A stretch of DNA of 15,048 nt from contig CANHBY010000002.1 in assembly GCA_947458895.1 (NCBI GenBank), positions 1 to 15,048 on the forward strand. The letters are read 5' to 3'. The notes beneath the pieces are model-generated. The model did no database searches. It had not been told where the DNA came from and worked only from the letters and a program-made list of their open reading frames with translations. The position numbers were made by a program, and so were the translations under genes. Positions 1 through 8,855 of the stretch are shown piece by piece. Position 1 is the stretch's first letter. Each line of letters begins with the position of its first letter. This DNA is from Burkholderiales bacterium. GTDB taxonomy: Bacteria > Pseudomonadota > Gammaproteobacteria > Burkholderiales > Burkholderiaceae_C.

Positions 1-1
1 A

Positions 2-1606
2 TTGGAGGATGATTTGCGTCTGGTCGGCTGGAGGCGTGTGAAGCAGGTACAACTAGAGTCGTTGTCGATATCGGCCCAAGGGCTGTGGGACGAGGCTCTT
101 GGGCTGCGCGGGCGGTTCTTGGGCTGCGCCTCACTGCCTCTGGTGAAATGGGTGTCGACCTTGGGTGAGGCGCTTCGATCGCTGGGGTTGGTTGATGTTT
201 TGGCCTCAGATGCCGCGGGAGCTCGGGTCCTGGCTTGCTTAAAGCTGGCCAATGACGATGCGGGGTGGGCCGAGCTGGTGCGCGGTGCAGGATCGGTGGA
301 CTGGGATGTCTTTGTGCAGTGGGTGGATCACGCCATGGAGCAGGCTGTGTTCCTGCCTTCGCCTCATCCGCAGGCGCAGGTGGTGGTCACGCCTTTGTCG
401 CATGCGTTGCTGAGGCCCTTTGCCTCGGTGGTTTTCCCTGGTGCCGATTCGAAGCACTGTGGGGCACCCAACGGCTTGCATCCGCTGCTGACCACGGCGC
501 AGGCCAAGGTGTTTGGTTTGCCGACGGCCGAGGCCGAGTTGGCTGCATCGTGGGCGGCCTTGTGGCAACTGATGCGTGTGCCTCGGGTGACGATGCTGTA
601 TCGCTTGAATGACGATCAGGATCGGCTTTTGCCGAGTTCTTTGCTGGAGCGCTTGCGGCTGGTTTGGAGCAAGCGACCGGATCAGCCGCAGGTGGTGAGC
701 TTGCCTGAGGTGAGGGTTCTGAGGCAGTTAAATCCTGAGCCTGTAAAGGCATCCTCACCAGTGGCGCCTCACCTGCTGCCTGAGCGCATGAGCGCGAGTT
801 CGTATGAGGCGTTGCGAAGCTGCCCCTACCGGTTTTTTGCCTTGCGCATGTTGGGCTTGCAGACCACGGATGAATTAGAAAAAGAGCCTGAAAAGCGAGA
901 CTACGGCATTTGGCTGCATGAGGTGCTTCTGCGCTTTCACAGCACTCGGTCGGTGCCGGCCGATGCGGTGCAGGATGCTGATCGCCTGCGGCACATTGCG
1001 CGTGAATCGCAGCAGGCCATGGGGTGGGACGATGCCGAGTTTTTGCCCTATTGGATCTCGCTCGAGAACCTGATTGATCGTTACCTGAGATGGGTTCACC
1101 AGCGCGATGCCCAGGGCGTGAGCTGGGTGTCGGGTGAGCTGAAAATGTCTGCTTATCCTGCGCAGTGGAAGGGGGTCGAGATGCACGGAGTCATCGACCG
1201 ACTTGACCAGCGCCAAACGCCCCACGGCACCCTGATCGAGCTCATTGACTACAAGACAAACAGTGTGCAGTCCCTCAAGACTCGCGTCAAAGATGCCGCA
1301 GAGGAAACCCAATTGGCTTTTTATGCTGCGTTGGTTTTGGCGCGTGACCCGGATCAGTCGGTGCGAGCGCTTTACCTTCCGCTCGATGACAAGGGCGAGG
1401 AGATCAAGGGCGTGGATCACCCGGATCTGGAGGAAGGTGCCAGGCGCTTAGTGGAAGGGATCGGAATGGATCTGGAGCGGTTGCGCCAGGGCGCGGGTCT
1501 GCTTCCTTTGGGGCGGGGCAGTGCCTGTGAGCACTGCGATGCGCGGGGGTTGTGCCGGCGTGATCATTGGGCTGAGCCGTTGAACTTGGATGAGGCTGCG
1601 TCATGA
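2..1606 (+). CDS. addB: AddB-like PD-(D/E)XK nuclease with Fe-S cluster motif, 5' partial
   Basis: This is the C-terminal 534 residues of a nuclease subunit of an AddAB-type double-strand-break processing complex; the reading frame is open to the window edge, so the true start lies upstream. The nuclease domain fills residues 265-520. It has a Cys (C274, in the RSCPYRFF segment), a GIWLHE motif (H306), GVIDRLD (D399), LIDYKT (D416, K418) and EETQ (Q437). A C-x2-C-x5-C group follows (C509, C512, C518). One early Cys plus a late C-x2-C-x5-C is the signature of the 4Fe-4S cluster that staples the AddB nuclease domain. The residues before 260 are poorly conserved and probably belong to the inactivated helicase-like part of AddB. 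The stop overlaps the next gene's start as ATGA, which supports translational coupling with the helicase. The symbol is by architecture and gene order; the AddB name is a family assignment, not verified by search. Confidence 0.85.
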   Translation: MEDDLRLVGWRRVKQVQLESLSISAQGLWDEALGLRGRFLGCASLPLVKWVSTLGEALRSLGLVDVLASDAAGARVLACLKLANDDAGWAELVRGAGSVDWDVFVQWVDHAMEQAVFLPSPHPQAQVVVTPLSHALLRPFASVVFPGADSKHCGAPNGLHPLLTTAQAKVFGLPTAEAELAASWAALWQLMRVPRVTMLYRLNDDQDRLLPSSLLERLRLVWSKRPDQPQVVSLPEVRVLRQLNPEPVKASSPVAPHLLPERMSASSYEALRSCPYRFFALRMLGLQTTDELEKEPEKRDYGIWLHEVLLRFHSTRSVPADAVQDADRLRHIARESQQAMGWDDAEFLPYWISLENLIDRYLRWVHQRDAQGVSWVSGELKMSAYPAQWKGVEMHGVIDRLDQRQTPHGTLIELIDYKTNSVQSLKTRVKDAAEETQLAFYAALVLARDPDQSVRALYLPLDDKGEEIKGVDHPDLEEGARRLVEGIGMDLERLRQGAGLLPLGRGSACEHCDARGLCRRDHWAEPLNLDEAAS

Positions 1607-4600
1607 ATTCGCCGGCGTATCAGGTGGATGGGGTGAGTGCCTCCCGCGAGCGTTTTTATGCAGTGGCTTGTGACCCTCGCCGCAGCGTGGTGGTGGAAGC
1701 TTGTGCAGGTGCGGGCAAGACCTGGATGCTCGTGTCGCGCATCGTGCGTGCCTTGCTGGAGGGGGCGCGCCCCCATGAGATTTTGGCGATCACTTTCACT
1801 CGCAAAGCAGCTGGTGAAATGCGTGAGCGCTTGGTGGATTGGCTGCGTGACTGGAGCAGCGCTTCGCCTGAGCAGCGGGTCGCAGAGTTACGTCATCGGG
1901 GCCTTAGTTTGGAGCAAGCACATGCTGCACAGGGGGCCTTGGGGTCATTGAACGAAGAACTGTTGCGCTCAGGTCGGATGGTGGAGATTCGCACCTTTCA
2001 TGCCTGGTTTTCTCAGTTGCTGCGCGCCGCGCCGCTCGAGTTGCTCGAAGAGCTTCAGCTCAGCCCCAACATGAGCGTGATGGACGAGGTCATGGGGCAT
2101 GAGGCCAAGGTATTTCGGCGTTTTCATGCCAGGGTGCTGGCAGATGAGGCACTGAGGTCTGACTATGAGGGTCAGGTCTTGCTTCGTGGCCGATTTTCTA
2201 CAAGGGCCTGGCTGAATTCGGCCTTGGGTAAGCGCATTGAAATCGGCTTGGCGCATCAGGCGGGTGTGTTGCAAGACAGTGTGCCGGCGAGCCTTGGCGG
2301 CTGGCCTGATGTGGCTGAGCCCCTCAGCGCTGTGCGTGATCCAGCTTGCATGGAGCCAATCCGAAGGCTGATCGAGCGCTTTGAATCGGGCGGCAAGCCG
2401 GCTCAAAAAAAGGCGGCAGAAAGGCTCGGCGAGGTTTTGGCGTGTGATGACGATGCGGCCACATTCAAGGGCGTCTTCGAGGTCATCTTCACCAAGGAAG
2501 GAACACTGCGCAAAAATCTCGGCGAGTCTGATGAGCTGGCTGCGCTAGGTGATGCCTTGACCCAGATTCAGGCCGCACAACAGCAGCTTTTGGATCATGA
2601 AGAACATCGCCGCATGGTGCGTTTGTCCTTGGCCTTGATTGAAGAGTTCACGGCCTACAAGCGCGAGCAAGGGCTGGCTGACATGGCTGATCTGGAGCAA
2701 TGCGCGCTGGCGCTTTTGCGTGACAGCAGCCTGGCAGGCTGGATTCAGGAGCGATTGGACGCGCGCATACGCCATGTCTTGATTGATGAGTTTCAGGACA
2801 CCAGCCCCTTGCAGTGGCACGCGCTCCATGCGTGGCTTTCGGGTTACTCGGGTGCGGGTGGCGGCTTCAGTGGCCAAGCTCCGCCATCGGTCTTCATCGT
2901 CGGCGACCCCAAGCAAAGCATTTACCGTTTTCGCAGGGCAGAGCCCAGGGTGTTTCAGGCGGCCATTGATTATGTGTGTCAAGGGCTTCAAGGTGCCCGG
3001 CTGGCCTGTGATCACACGCGGCGCAATGCACCGCAGGTGCTGCAGGCGGTGAATCAGGTGTTTGAGGCAGCCCAGGCGGCGGGTGAGTTTGGTGGGTTTC
3101 GTGTACACACCACTGAGCTGGATGTGGCCCAGGCCAGTGGGCCGAGCTGGCCCGCGGCGTTGGGGTCACTCCCCCTGGTGGAGCGGGCGCCTAAAACATC
3201 GAAGGAGGCCGCGCCCACACCTGTGGCTTGGCGCGACACGCTGACCACCCCCCGTGAAGAAGAGCAAGAAGATGGCCGCCAACAGGAGGCCCGGCAGGTC
3301 GCCCAGGCCGTGGCGATGTTGCTGCGCGAGGGCGTATTGAACCCCCGCACAGGCAAGCCGCTGGCTTATGGAGACATCTATGTGCTGGCTCGCAAGCGTG
3401 CTTCACTGAGGGCCTTGGCGCTCGCGCTTCAGGAGCTGCACGTGCCTTTTGCTGCCCCTGAGTCCATGACCCTCATGGACTCCACCGAGGTCCAGGACCT
3501 GGTGGCCTTGCTGGATGCGCTCGCCTCACCCTCGCATCATCTTTCGTTGGCGCGCGCTTTGCGCAGCCCGATTTTTGGGGTGTCGGATGATGATCTCATT
3601 CGCATTGCCGAGGCGGTGAAAACTCGGCGCTCAGAGCAAGTGGATCAGGGTCAAGCCTCGTGGTGGGCGGCGCTGATGGACTTGCCTGACGAGGGCATGA
3701 GCCCTGCGCTGTGGCGTGCGCGTCACCTCTTGACGTCATGGCGGCCGCTGGTCAGCCGGTTGTCGCCACACGACCTGCTGGACACCCTCATGGACAAGGC
3801 CGAGGTGTTTGAACGGGTGGCGGCTGCCGTGCCGGCTGCCCAGCGTGAGGCTGCACGCAATGCGCTGCAAGCCTTGATGGCGCAGGCCTTGCTGCTGGAT
3901 GGCGCACGCTATGCCACCCTGTACAACTTTGTGCGAGCACTCAAGCAGCGCGTTATCAGTCTGCCGCCACCTGCGCGTGCCGAGGCGGTACAGCTGCTGA
4001 CAGTGCACGGCGCCAAGGGTCTGGAAGCCGAGGTGGTGTTCGTGATGGATGCCAACCCAGACGATCAGAAATCCGACTCCACCACCTTGTTGATCGACTG
4101 GCCGGTGGAATCAGAGGCCCCTACGCTGTGCGCGTTTGTGTACTCCGAGAAAAAATGTCCCCCCTCGTTGCAGGCTTTGATGGCGAATGAGCGCACTGCT
4201 CGCCAGCGTGAAGAGCTCAATGGCTTGTATGTGGCCATGACGCGCGCCAAAGAGTGTTTGGTGGTGAGCGCTTCCGAGCGCCGGGGCAGCGGCAGCGGAT
4301 GGGCGAACTGGTGGCAACGATTGAATCCCCTGTTAACGCCCTGGACCTTGCCTGAGCTTGATGGCCAATCAGCCGAGCAGCCCCAGGCGTGGGTGCCCTA
4401 TTGGGGCCTGCCGGTACTGAGCCAGCAGCCAGTGCAGGCTATGGCGAAGATGCAGCTGCCCGGTATGGCGAATGCTGTAGCTCAGCCCGACGAGCTTGCA
4501 GCGGCTTCGGACGGCGATTCAGCCTCGTCGCGGCTGGGGCAGGCTGTGCATTTGGCCTTGCAGTGGGCCACCACCACGGCGGCGGCTGGCGCTGACTTGC

Positions 4601-4977
4601 GGGCGCTGTGCCATTCAGCCGCCGGCGAGTTCTCAGCCAGGGGCGAGCAGGTGTTGGAATATGCTCAGCGCATCCTCCAAAGCGAAGCCTGCGCCTCGTT
4701 CTTCGACCCCCATCAGCTTGATTGGGCTGGCAATGAAGTGGCGATCACGGTTCAAGGCCAGGTGCAGCGAATTGATCGCCTCGTAGCGAAACGAGAGGCC
4801 GATGGCAGCGTGTGTTGGTGGGTGATCGACTACAAACTTCACGAGACACCCCAGATGCTGCCGGCCTACCGCGCGCAGTTGCAGGCTTACGCCCAAGCGG
4901 TGGGCAAGTTGCAACCTGGCGAGAAGGTGCGCTGTGCGTTCATCACCGGTTTGGGCGAGGTGGTGGAGGTGGGTTGA
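1603..4977 (+). CDS. addA: AddA-like UvrD/Rep helicase with C-terminal nuclease domain
   Basis: This complete 1124-residue SF1A helicase-nuclease is predicted to unwind and resect DNA ends with the upstream nuclease. Visible motifs are Walker A ACAGAGKT (residues 33-40), motif Ia AITFTRKAAGEM (62-73), Walker B LIDEFQDTSPLQW (393-405), motif III VGDPKQSIYRFRRAEP (433-448), motif V LTVHGAKGLEAE (799-810) and motif VI LYVAMTRAKE (875-884). A RecB-type nuclease domain closes the protein: LGQAVH (H983), E1045, RIDRL (D1058) and VIDYK (D1076, K1078). Both helicase and nuclease residues appear intact. The start ATG at 1603 overlaps the preceding stop by 4 bp. A poly-A run near 2405 does not break the frame. 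No terminator is seen after the stop. The size and architecture fit AddA; the same gene pair in Burkholderiales is often annotated simply as 'UvrD-helicase domain-containing protein'. Confidence 0.9.
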   Translation: MNSPAYQVDGVSASRERFYAVACDPRRSVVVEACAGAGKTWMLVSRIVRALLEGARPHEILAITFTRKAAGEMRERLVDWLRDWSSASPEQRVAELRHRGLSLEQAHAAQGALGSLNEELLRSGRMVEIRTFHAWFSQLLRAAPLELLEELQLSPNMSVMDEVMGHEAKVFRRFHARVLADEALRSDYEGQVLLRGRFSTRAWLNSALGKRIEIGLAHQAGVLQDSVPASLGGWPDVAEPLSAVRDPACMEPIRRLIERFESGGKPAQKKAAERLGEVLACDDDAATFKGVFEVIFTKEGTLRKNLGESDELAALGDALTQIQAAQQQLLDHEEHRRMVRLSLALIEEFTAYKREQGLADMADLEQCALALLRDSSLAGWIQERLDARIRHVLIDEFQDTSPLQWHALHAWLSGYSGAGGGFSGQAPPSVFIVGDPKQSIYRFRRAEPRVFQAAIDYVCQGLQGARLACDHTRRNAPQVLQAVNQVFEAAQAAGEFGGFRVHTTELDVAQASGPSWPAALGSLPLVERAPKTSKEAAPTPVAWRDTLTTPREEEQEDGRQQEARQVAQAVAMLLREGVLNPRTGKPLAYGDIYVLARKRASLRALALALQELHVPFAAPESMTLMDSTEVQDLVALLDALASPSHHLSLARALRSPIFGVSDDDLIRIAEAVKTRRSEQVDQGQASWWAALMDLPDEGMSPALWRARHLLTSWRPLVSRLSPHDLLDTLMDKAEVFERVAAAVPAAQREAARNALQALMAQALLLDGARYATLYNFVRALKQRVISLPPPARAEAVQLLTVHGAKGLEAEVVFVMDANPDDQKSDSTTLLIDWPVESEAPTLCAFVYSEKKCPPSLQALMANERTARQREELNGLYVAMTRAKECLVVSASERRGSGSGWANWWQRLNPLLTPWTLPELDGQSAEQPQAWVPYWGLPVLSQQPVQAMAKMQLPGMANAVAQPDELAAASDGDSASSRLGQAVHLALQWATTTAAAGADLRALCHSAAGEFSARGEQVLEYAQRILQSEACASFFDPHQLDWAGNEVAITVQGQVQRIDRLVAKREADGSVCWWVIDYKLHETPQMLPAYRAQLQAYAQAVGKLQPGEKVRCAFITGLGEVVEVG

Positions 4978-5028
4978 GGGGCTTTGCTTGGGAACGCTGC
5001 GGGTTTTCGATCTGGAGGTGGCGTTTTG

Positions 5029-5370
5029 ATGGGGCAAGGGGCAAGACTTGACCCCTTTGTTCTTGACGCTTCCAAGGCCTATGCCGCGATCCGCCATGTG
5101 GTTGAGTCTCGCCGTGCCCGCAACGCTCGGGTGTTCGGTTCTGTCCTGCGTGGCCAGGATACCGACAACAGCGGCTTGGACATCCTCGTCGACCCGACGC
5201 CAGAGACAACCCTGTTCGACATTGGAGCGATCGGTCACGAACTCGGCAAGTTGCTCGGTGTGCCGGTGGACGTTTTGACTCCCAACGCCTGGCCGGCAGA
5301 AAGGGCGGGGCGGATCATCACGACAGCACTTCGCGCACGACCTCTGGATGCCGCATTGCGATGCGAATAA
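5029..5370 (+). CDS. MNT-type nucleotidyltransferase domain protein
   Basis: This 113-residue protein has the minimal nucleotidyltransferase (MNT, KNTase/Pol-beta superfamily) fold. The signature runs from residues 37 to 55: GS at 37-38, then D51 and D55 in GLDILVD. A third acidic residue, D81, lies in the VDVLT strand. These are the metal-binding residues expected of an active enzyme. Family members act as AMP- or nucleotide-transferring antitoxins (MntA with HEPN toxins), or occur as orphans. The ATG at 5029 is chosen because GGAGG lies 10 nt upstream at 5014-5018; an in-frame TTG at 4984 would add 15 residues unlike the family. It starts 51 bp after the helicase gene on the same strand, so it may be cotranscribed. 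No HEPN partner is encoded next to it. Its last 53 bp overlap the convergent Xre gene. The substrate is unknown. Confidence 0.78.
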   Translation: MGQGARLDPFVLDASKAYAAIRHVVESRRARNARVFGSVLRGQDTDNSGLDILVDPTPETTLFDIGAIGHELGKLLGVPVDVLTPNAWPAERAGRIITTALRARPLDAALRCE

Positions 5371-5626
5371 GCGCCTGCGCCGCCCCGGAAGGAGAACGAC
5401 GACCTTGTTCCCACTCTTGCAAGGATCGCTTGGAGATATGAAGCGCTTCGGCAAATTGCGCCTGCGACAAACCCGTGCTCTGAAGCGCTTGTGCGACCTC
5501 ATTAGGCTTGACAGCTGTCACACGTCCAGCCTTCGCAGCTTTCATTTCGCGAACTGACTGCAAGAGCTTGAGACCCAATTCCTCGCCGGAAGAAGCGCGC
5601 TTGGAAGGAGTGATGCGATTAGCCAT
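5318..5626 (-). CDS. Xre-family antitoxin-like transcriptional regulator (NadS/HigA type)
   Basis: This 102-residue DNA-binding protein has a helix-turn-helix at about residues 53-80 (TGLSQAQFAEALHISKRSLQEWEQG) followed by RRSPSGAAQALIRIA. The N-terminal ELGLKLLQSVREMKAAKAGR segment is characteristic of antitoxin-type Xre regulators of the NadS/HigA group. These normally sit next to a RelE/ParE-family toxin and autorepress. The ATG at 5626 is preferred over a TTG at 5662, because family proteins start close to this point; only a weak GGA precedes it. No toxin gene is found upstream on the minus strand: within about 40 bp the DNA becomes integrase remnant, so a partner may have been lost. Its 3' end overlaps the convergent nucleotidyltransferase gene by 53 bp, which could allow mutual antisense interference. 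The HTH assignment is firm; its role as an antitoxin is inferred. Confidence 0.8.
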   Translation of the reverse strand: MANRITPSKRASSGEELGLKLLQSVREMKAAKAGRVTAVKPNEVAQALQSTGLSQAQFAEALHISKRSLQEWEQGRRSPSGAAQALIRIAMRHPEVVREVLS

Positions 5627-5666
5627 TTTCAATTTCCGAGACCGCCGCTTAGCGTCTCGCAAAAAA

Positions 5667-6167
5667 CGATTGCAAGATAAGCAGCTGGAGGCGCTGGCCT
5701 AGCTTGAGGGCTTGGTCGCACAACAGCCGCAGCTGGGCGATGGGGTGGTGGCTTGGCTGCATCCCTCGATTGCCGATCATCTCAATAGTGCCGATCTCTT
5801 TACCTTGGCCCAGCTCATTGATCGGATCAATGGCCTGGGGCAGCGCTGGTGGGCCAGTGTTCCTGCCATCGGCCCTGTCAAAGCGGGTCGGGTCGAAGAA
5901 TGGTTGCGCGATCAAGAGGATGTGCTTGGGGCGAAGTTGGGCGCTCATGTCGGCATGCCACGCTCAAAAGTTTTTGCACACGAGCTCGCGCAGGTGGTCC
6001 AACCGGCCTCGGCCATTCGCCCGATCGAAAAGTTTGTAGTCCCCTCTGCACTCGATGGGCGAGCGGGGCTGTACCGCTTGCCGCAGTCCCAATGCTTGCT
6101 CAAGGCAAGCAATGACCTCGAGGCCATCTTTGCCTGGCTGCGCAGCAAGCAAGCCCTGACCCCCGAA
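5667..6167 (+). pseudogene. N-terminal remnant of DUF3701-type phage integrase (tyrosine recombinase)
   Basis: The reading frame (codons from 5667) resembles the N-terminal DUF3701 region of large Burkholderiales phage-type integrases. Recognisable pieces are KQLEAL, LEGLVAQQP, HLNSADLFTLAQLIDRINGLGQRWWASVPAIGPVKAGR, and IRPIEKFVVPSALDGRAGLYRLPQSQCLLKASND, ending at QALTPE. It is a pseudogene for three reasons. The family's earlier N-terminal region is absent, replaced by the Xre gene region. An in-frame TAG at 5700-5702 stands where the family has a Trp (TGG to TAG). The IS21 terminus begins exactly after the GAA codon at 6165-6167. The remainder of the frame to 6206 is IS21 sequence. The catalytic part of the same gene reappears at about 10773. 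Family recognition is from memory of the conserved motifs. Confidence 0.75.
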
Positions 6168-6216
6168 TGTGTATTTCAGCGATCGTGGACGGCCATTTCA
6201 GTCTGATCGTGGACGG
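6168..6216. repeat. IS21 left-end repeats L1 and L2
   Basis: Two consecutive units read TATTTCAGCGATCGTGGACG (from 6172) and CATTTCAGTCTGATCGTGGA (from 6194, ending near 6216), spaced about 22-23 bp. They are inverted copies of the right-end units. A further unit in the opposite orientation is at 6281-6303. Such repeated subterminal units are the expected binding sites of the IstA transposase. Confidence 0.75.
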
Positions 6217-6437
6217 TGAAACAGCGTCATCGAGGGCCCGCCGGGGAGGCGCGCAAGTACGAGGGGGTAATGTAGCTCAACCGTCCACGATCAGCCTGAA
6301 ACGCCTTCTGGCTGGGGCCTGTCTCGGGGCGATTTGAGGGTTGTTTGATCTTCAGAATTCAGGCCCCTGCCGGGCCGCCGGAGGCGCCCTGAACGGGCCA
6401 TGTACTCATGTCCGGACTTTGCCGGTCGGAGCGCTGT
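6217..6437. other. Non-coding left end of the IS21 element, with inverted unit L3
   Basis: This 221-bp stretch downstream of istB holds no recognisable gene. It contains one more terminal-type unit, CCGTCCACGATCAGCCTGAA, at 6281-6303 in the orientation opposite to L1 and L2. There is also a GC-rich hairpin, GGCCC-CTGCC-GGGCC, at 6362-6376. The hairpin has no T tract, so it is a poor candidate for an intrinsic terminator. Confidence 0.5.
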
Positions 6438-7184
6438 TCAAGGCGCCGTTGCAGCGTCGCTGTCACGCATCGACCGAGTGCCCTTGAGCTCGATCTTGTG
6501 GCTTGAATGCACGATGCGATCGAGGATCGCATCGGCCAGCGTCGGGTCGTTGAGGTAGGTGTGCCAAGCCTTGACCGGCAACTGGCTGGTGATCAAGGTC
6601 GAGCGCGTTCCGATGCGGTCGTCCAGCAGCTCGAGCAGGTCGTTGCGTTCGGCTGCTCCCATGGGGGAAATCGCGAAGTCATCAAGAACCAGCAGATCCA
6701 GCTTGGCCAACTGCGTCAGTCGCCGCGCGAAGCTGCCGTCGCCGTGGGCGACCTGCAACTCGTCGAATAGCCTGGCCGCACGCACGTACAGCACCGAGAA
6801 GCCGCTGCGGGCGGCTTGGTGTGCCAGGGCGCAAGCCAGCCACGTCTTACCGCTGCCGGTGGCCCCGGTGATGAGCAAGTTGCGTGCATGGCGCAGCCAG
6901 TCTGCGCCGGCCAACGTGGAGATGAGGCCGCGGTCCAGCGCGCGGCTGGCGCGCCAATTGATGTCCTCGATGCAGGCCGAGCTGACCTTGAGCTTGGCCG
7001 CCTTGAGCAGCCGTTGCACGCGCCGGTCGTCGCGCCAGGCGACCTCGCGCTGCACCAGCAGCGTCAGCCGCTCGTCGAAGCTCAGGCCCGCGGCGGCCGT
7101 GCTCGTGGCTTGGTCCTCAATGGCACGGATCATTCCGTCCAGGCGCAGGCTGCGCAGTTGGTTCAGGGTGTGTTCGTTCAACAT
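6438..7184 (-). CDS. istB: IS21-family transposition helper ATPase IstB
   Basis: This 248-residue AAA+ ATPase helps the IstA transposase select and load target DNA. The Walker A is GATGSGKT (residues 107-114), the Walker B is LDLLVLDDF (162-170), and a sensor segment [10 protein letters not shown] lies at 195-204. The tail [18 protein letters not shown] (about 218-235) is typical of IstB. The length matches the family. The ATG at 7184 has an AAGGAAG Shine-Dalgarno-like sequence 7 nt upstream. It follows istA after 124 bp; many IS21 members instead have the two genes overlapping or very close. No lesion is seen. Confidence 0.95.
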   Translation of the reverse strand: MLNEHTLNQLRSLRLDGMIRAIEDQATSTAAAGLSFDERLTLLVQREVAWRDDRRVQRLLKAAKLKVSSACIEDINWRASRALDRGLISTLAGADWLRHARNLLITGATGSGKTWLACALAHQAARSGFSVLYVRAARLFDELQVAHGDGSFARRLTQLAKLDLLVLDDFAISPMGAAERNDLLELLDDRIGTRSTLITSQLPVKAWHTYLNDPTLADAILDRIVHSSHKIELKGTRSMRDSDAATAP

Positions 7185-7308
7185 GGAAATCTTCCTTGGT
7201 GGGATTGCGATTGGAGTGGCTCAGGGGGCATCCCGGTGGCATGCACGCCGCCGGTCCAGCGCCCCGGTGTTGCCGTGCGCGCTGGACAGCAACACGGCTG
7301 AGACGGTG

Positions 7309-8847
7309 TCAGTGGTAGTAGTCCGGCCCGCGCACGTTCTCGTGCTCGATGGTCGGGCTGTAGGTGGCGGGGAACAGCGATGGCTGGCGATCCAGGCCGG
7401 ACTTGAGGATGTTGGTGACGCTCTTCAGGTGCGGCGCGCGCAGGGCCATGGCGCGCGTGCAGGCGGCCTCCAGCCGCTCGGCGCTGTACCGGCGCACGAG
7501 CGCCAGCAGGCCCAGGCAGGCGCGGTAGCCCTGCTCCGGGTGCGGACGATGCTCAAGCTGCCAGGTGAGCACCGCCGCGGTGCTCACACCGATGCGCTGA
7601 CCCCATGCGATGAGCTTGGCTGGCGTCCACTCAAGGTGGGCGCGGTGCGACGCCGGCATGTGGTCGGCCGCGGTGGAGAAGCCGCCGCGCTTGGTGCTCA
7701 CAGCGTGGCTGGCCACGCACTGGTTGGACGCGAAGCACTCCAAGAGATTGCCGCTGACGCGCACGTCGATCCTGGCGCCGACGAGTCGGTGCGGCACGCT
7801 GTAGTAGTGGCCCTCGAACTCGACGTGGTAGTCGATGTTGACCTTGGCCGTCTTCCAGCGGCTGATGACGTAACGGCTGGCCGGCAAGGGCCGCAGCGCC
7901 GGGGCGTCGAGCAACTCGAAGGCACTGCGCCGGCAGCCGGGCAGCTTCTTGAAGGGGCGCTGGTTCAGGTCGGCCAGTAGTTCTTTGATGGCCACGTTGA
8001 GCTCGCCCAGGCTGAAGAACCGGCGGTTGCGCAGCCGAGCCAGAATCCACCTCTGCACCAGTAAAACCGCCCCCTCGACCTTGGGCTTGTCTCGAGGATG
8101 ACGTGGTCTCGCGGGCAGCACCGCGCAGTCATAGTGCTTGGCGAACTCGTCGTAGATCCGGTTGGGTTCGGGGTCGTAGCGGCCGGGGGTCTTGATCAGC
8201 GCGCGGGTCTGATCGGGCACGATCAGCCTGACCACACCACCGAAGAACTCCAGCGCTTGCACTTGCGCGTCGATCCAGTCGGCGGTGGTCTGTCGCGGCG
8301 TGGCGCAGGCATAGGTGTAGTTCGACGCGCCCAGCGTGGCCACGAAGATTTGGGCCTGTGTGATCTCGCCGGTGAGGGGATCGACGATGGGCACCGTGCC
8401 GCCGGCGTAGTCCACGAACAGCTTCTCGCCAGCGATGTGGACCTGGCGCATTGAGCGCTGCTGGCGACGAGCAAACTCGGCGTACTTGACGCAGAAGCTC
8501 GTGTACTTGTAAGCCAGCGGGTTGCCCGTGGCGTACTCCTCCCACAGCAACATCAGGGTGACGCCGGGGCGCTTGAGTTCCTGATGCACCATCCCGAAGT
8601 CAGGAGCGCGTTGGTGGCTGGAGCGGGGCAGCGCCGGGCGGTACAGCTGCGCCTCCAGGTCTTCGTCGCTGAGGGTCTGGACCAGGTCCCAGTCAACGCC
8701 GGCCACCCGGGCCAGCGAGACGTATTTGCCCGCCACGCTCTTGGATATCTTCAGCACGCGGCCGATCTCGTTGTAGCTCAGCCCGGCCTGCATGTGCAGG
8801 CGCAATGTCTCTCGGATTTGTCGCATCGTGACTCTGTTGGTTGGCAT
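7309..8847 (-). CDS. istA: IS21-family DDE transposase IstA
   Basis: This 512-residue transposase catalyses cut-out and insertion of the IS21 element. It starts with a helix-turn-helix (about residues 8-45, including GLSYNEIGRVLKISKSVAGK). An RNase H-like integrase core follows, with D146 (LFVDYAG), D212 (VPDQTRALI) and E258 (RDKPKVEGAV) as the catalytic triad. The C-terminal half contains the YYSVPHRLVG beta-barrel-like segment common in IstA. The length is normal for the family and no stops or frameshifts are present. The ATG at 8847 has no strong ribosome-binding site. A short inverted repeat, ACCGT-A5-ACGGT (8856-8870), lies just upstream of it. Confidence 0.95.
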   Translation of the reverse strand: MPTNRVTMRQIRETLRLHMQAGLSYNEIGRVLKISKSVAGKYVSLARVAGVDWDLVQTLSDEDLEAQLYRPALPRSSHQRAPDFGMVHQELKRPGVTLMLLWEEYATGNPLAYKYTSFCVKYAEFARRQQRSMRQVHIAGEKLFVDYAGGTVPIVDPLTGEITQAQIFVATLGASNYTYACATPRQTTADWIDAQVQALEFFGGVVRLIVPDQTRALIKTPGRYDPEPNRIYDEFAKHYDCAVLPARPRHPRDKPKVEGAVLLVQRWILARLRNRRFFSLGELNVAIKELLADLNQRPFKKLPGCRRSAFELLDAPALRPLPASRYVISRWKTAKVNIDYHVEFEGHYYSVPHRLVGARIDVRVSGNLLECFASNQCVASHAVSTKRGGFSTAADHMPASHRAHLEWTPAKLIAWGQRIGVSTAAVLTWQLEHRPHPEQGYRACLGLLALVRRYSAERLEAACTRAMALRAPHLKSVTNILKSGLDRQPSLFPATYSPTIEHENVRGPDYYH

Positions 8848-8855
8848 CAGCTCGT

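Noticed and set aside
2402..2410. A7 run in the addA-like gene considered as a programmed frameshift site
   Set aside because: The frame is open on both sides and all helicase and nuclease motifs lie in one frame.
4633..5502. Minus-strand frame across the addA 3' end and the nucleotidyltransferase
   Set aside because: It is antisense to the nuclease motifs of addA and to the MNT domain, and has no family features.
6559..7980. Long plus-strand open frame opposite istA and istB
   Set aside because: It is low-complexity, Arg/Ala/Ser-rich, and exactly antisense to two well-recognised transposition genes; GC-rich codon bias produces such frames.
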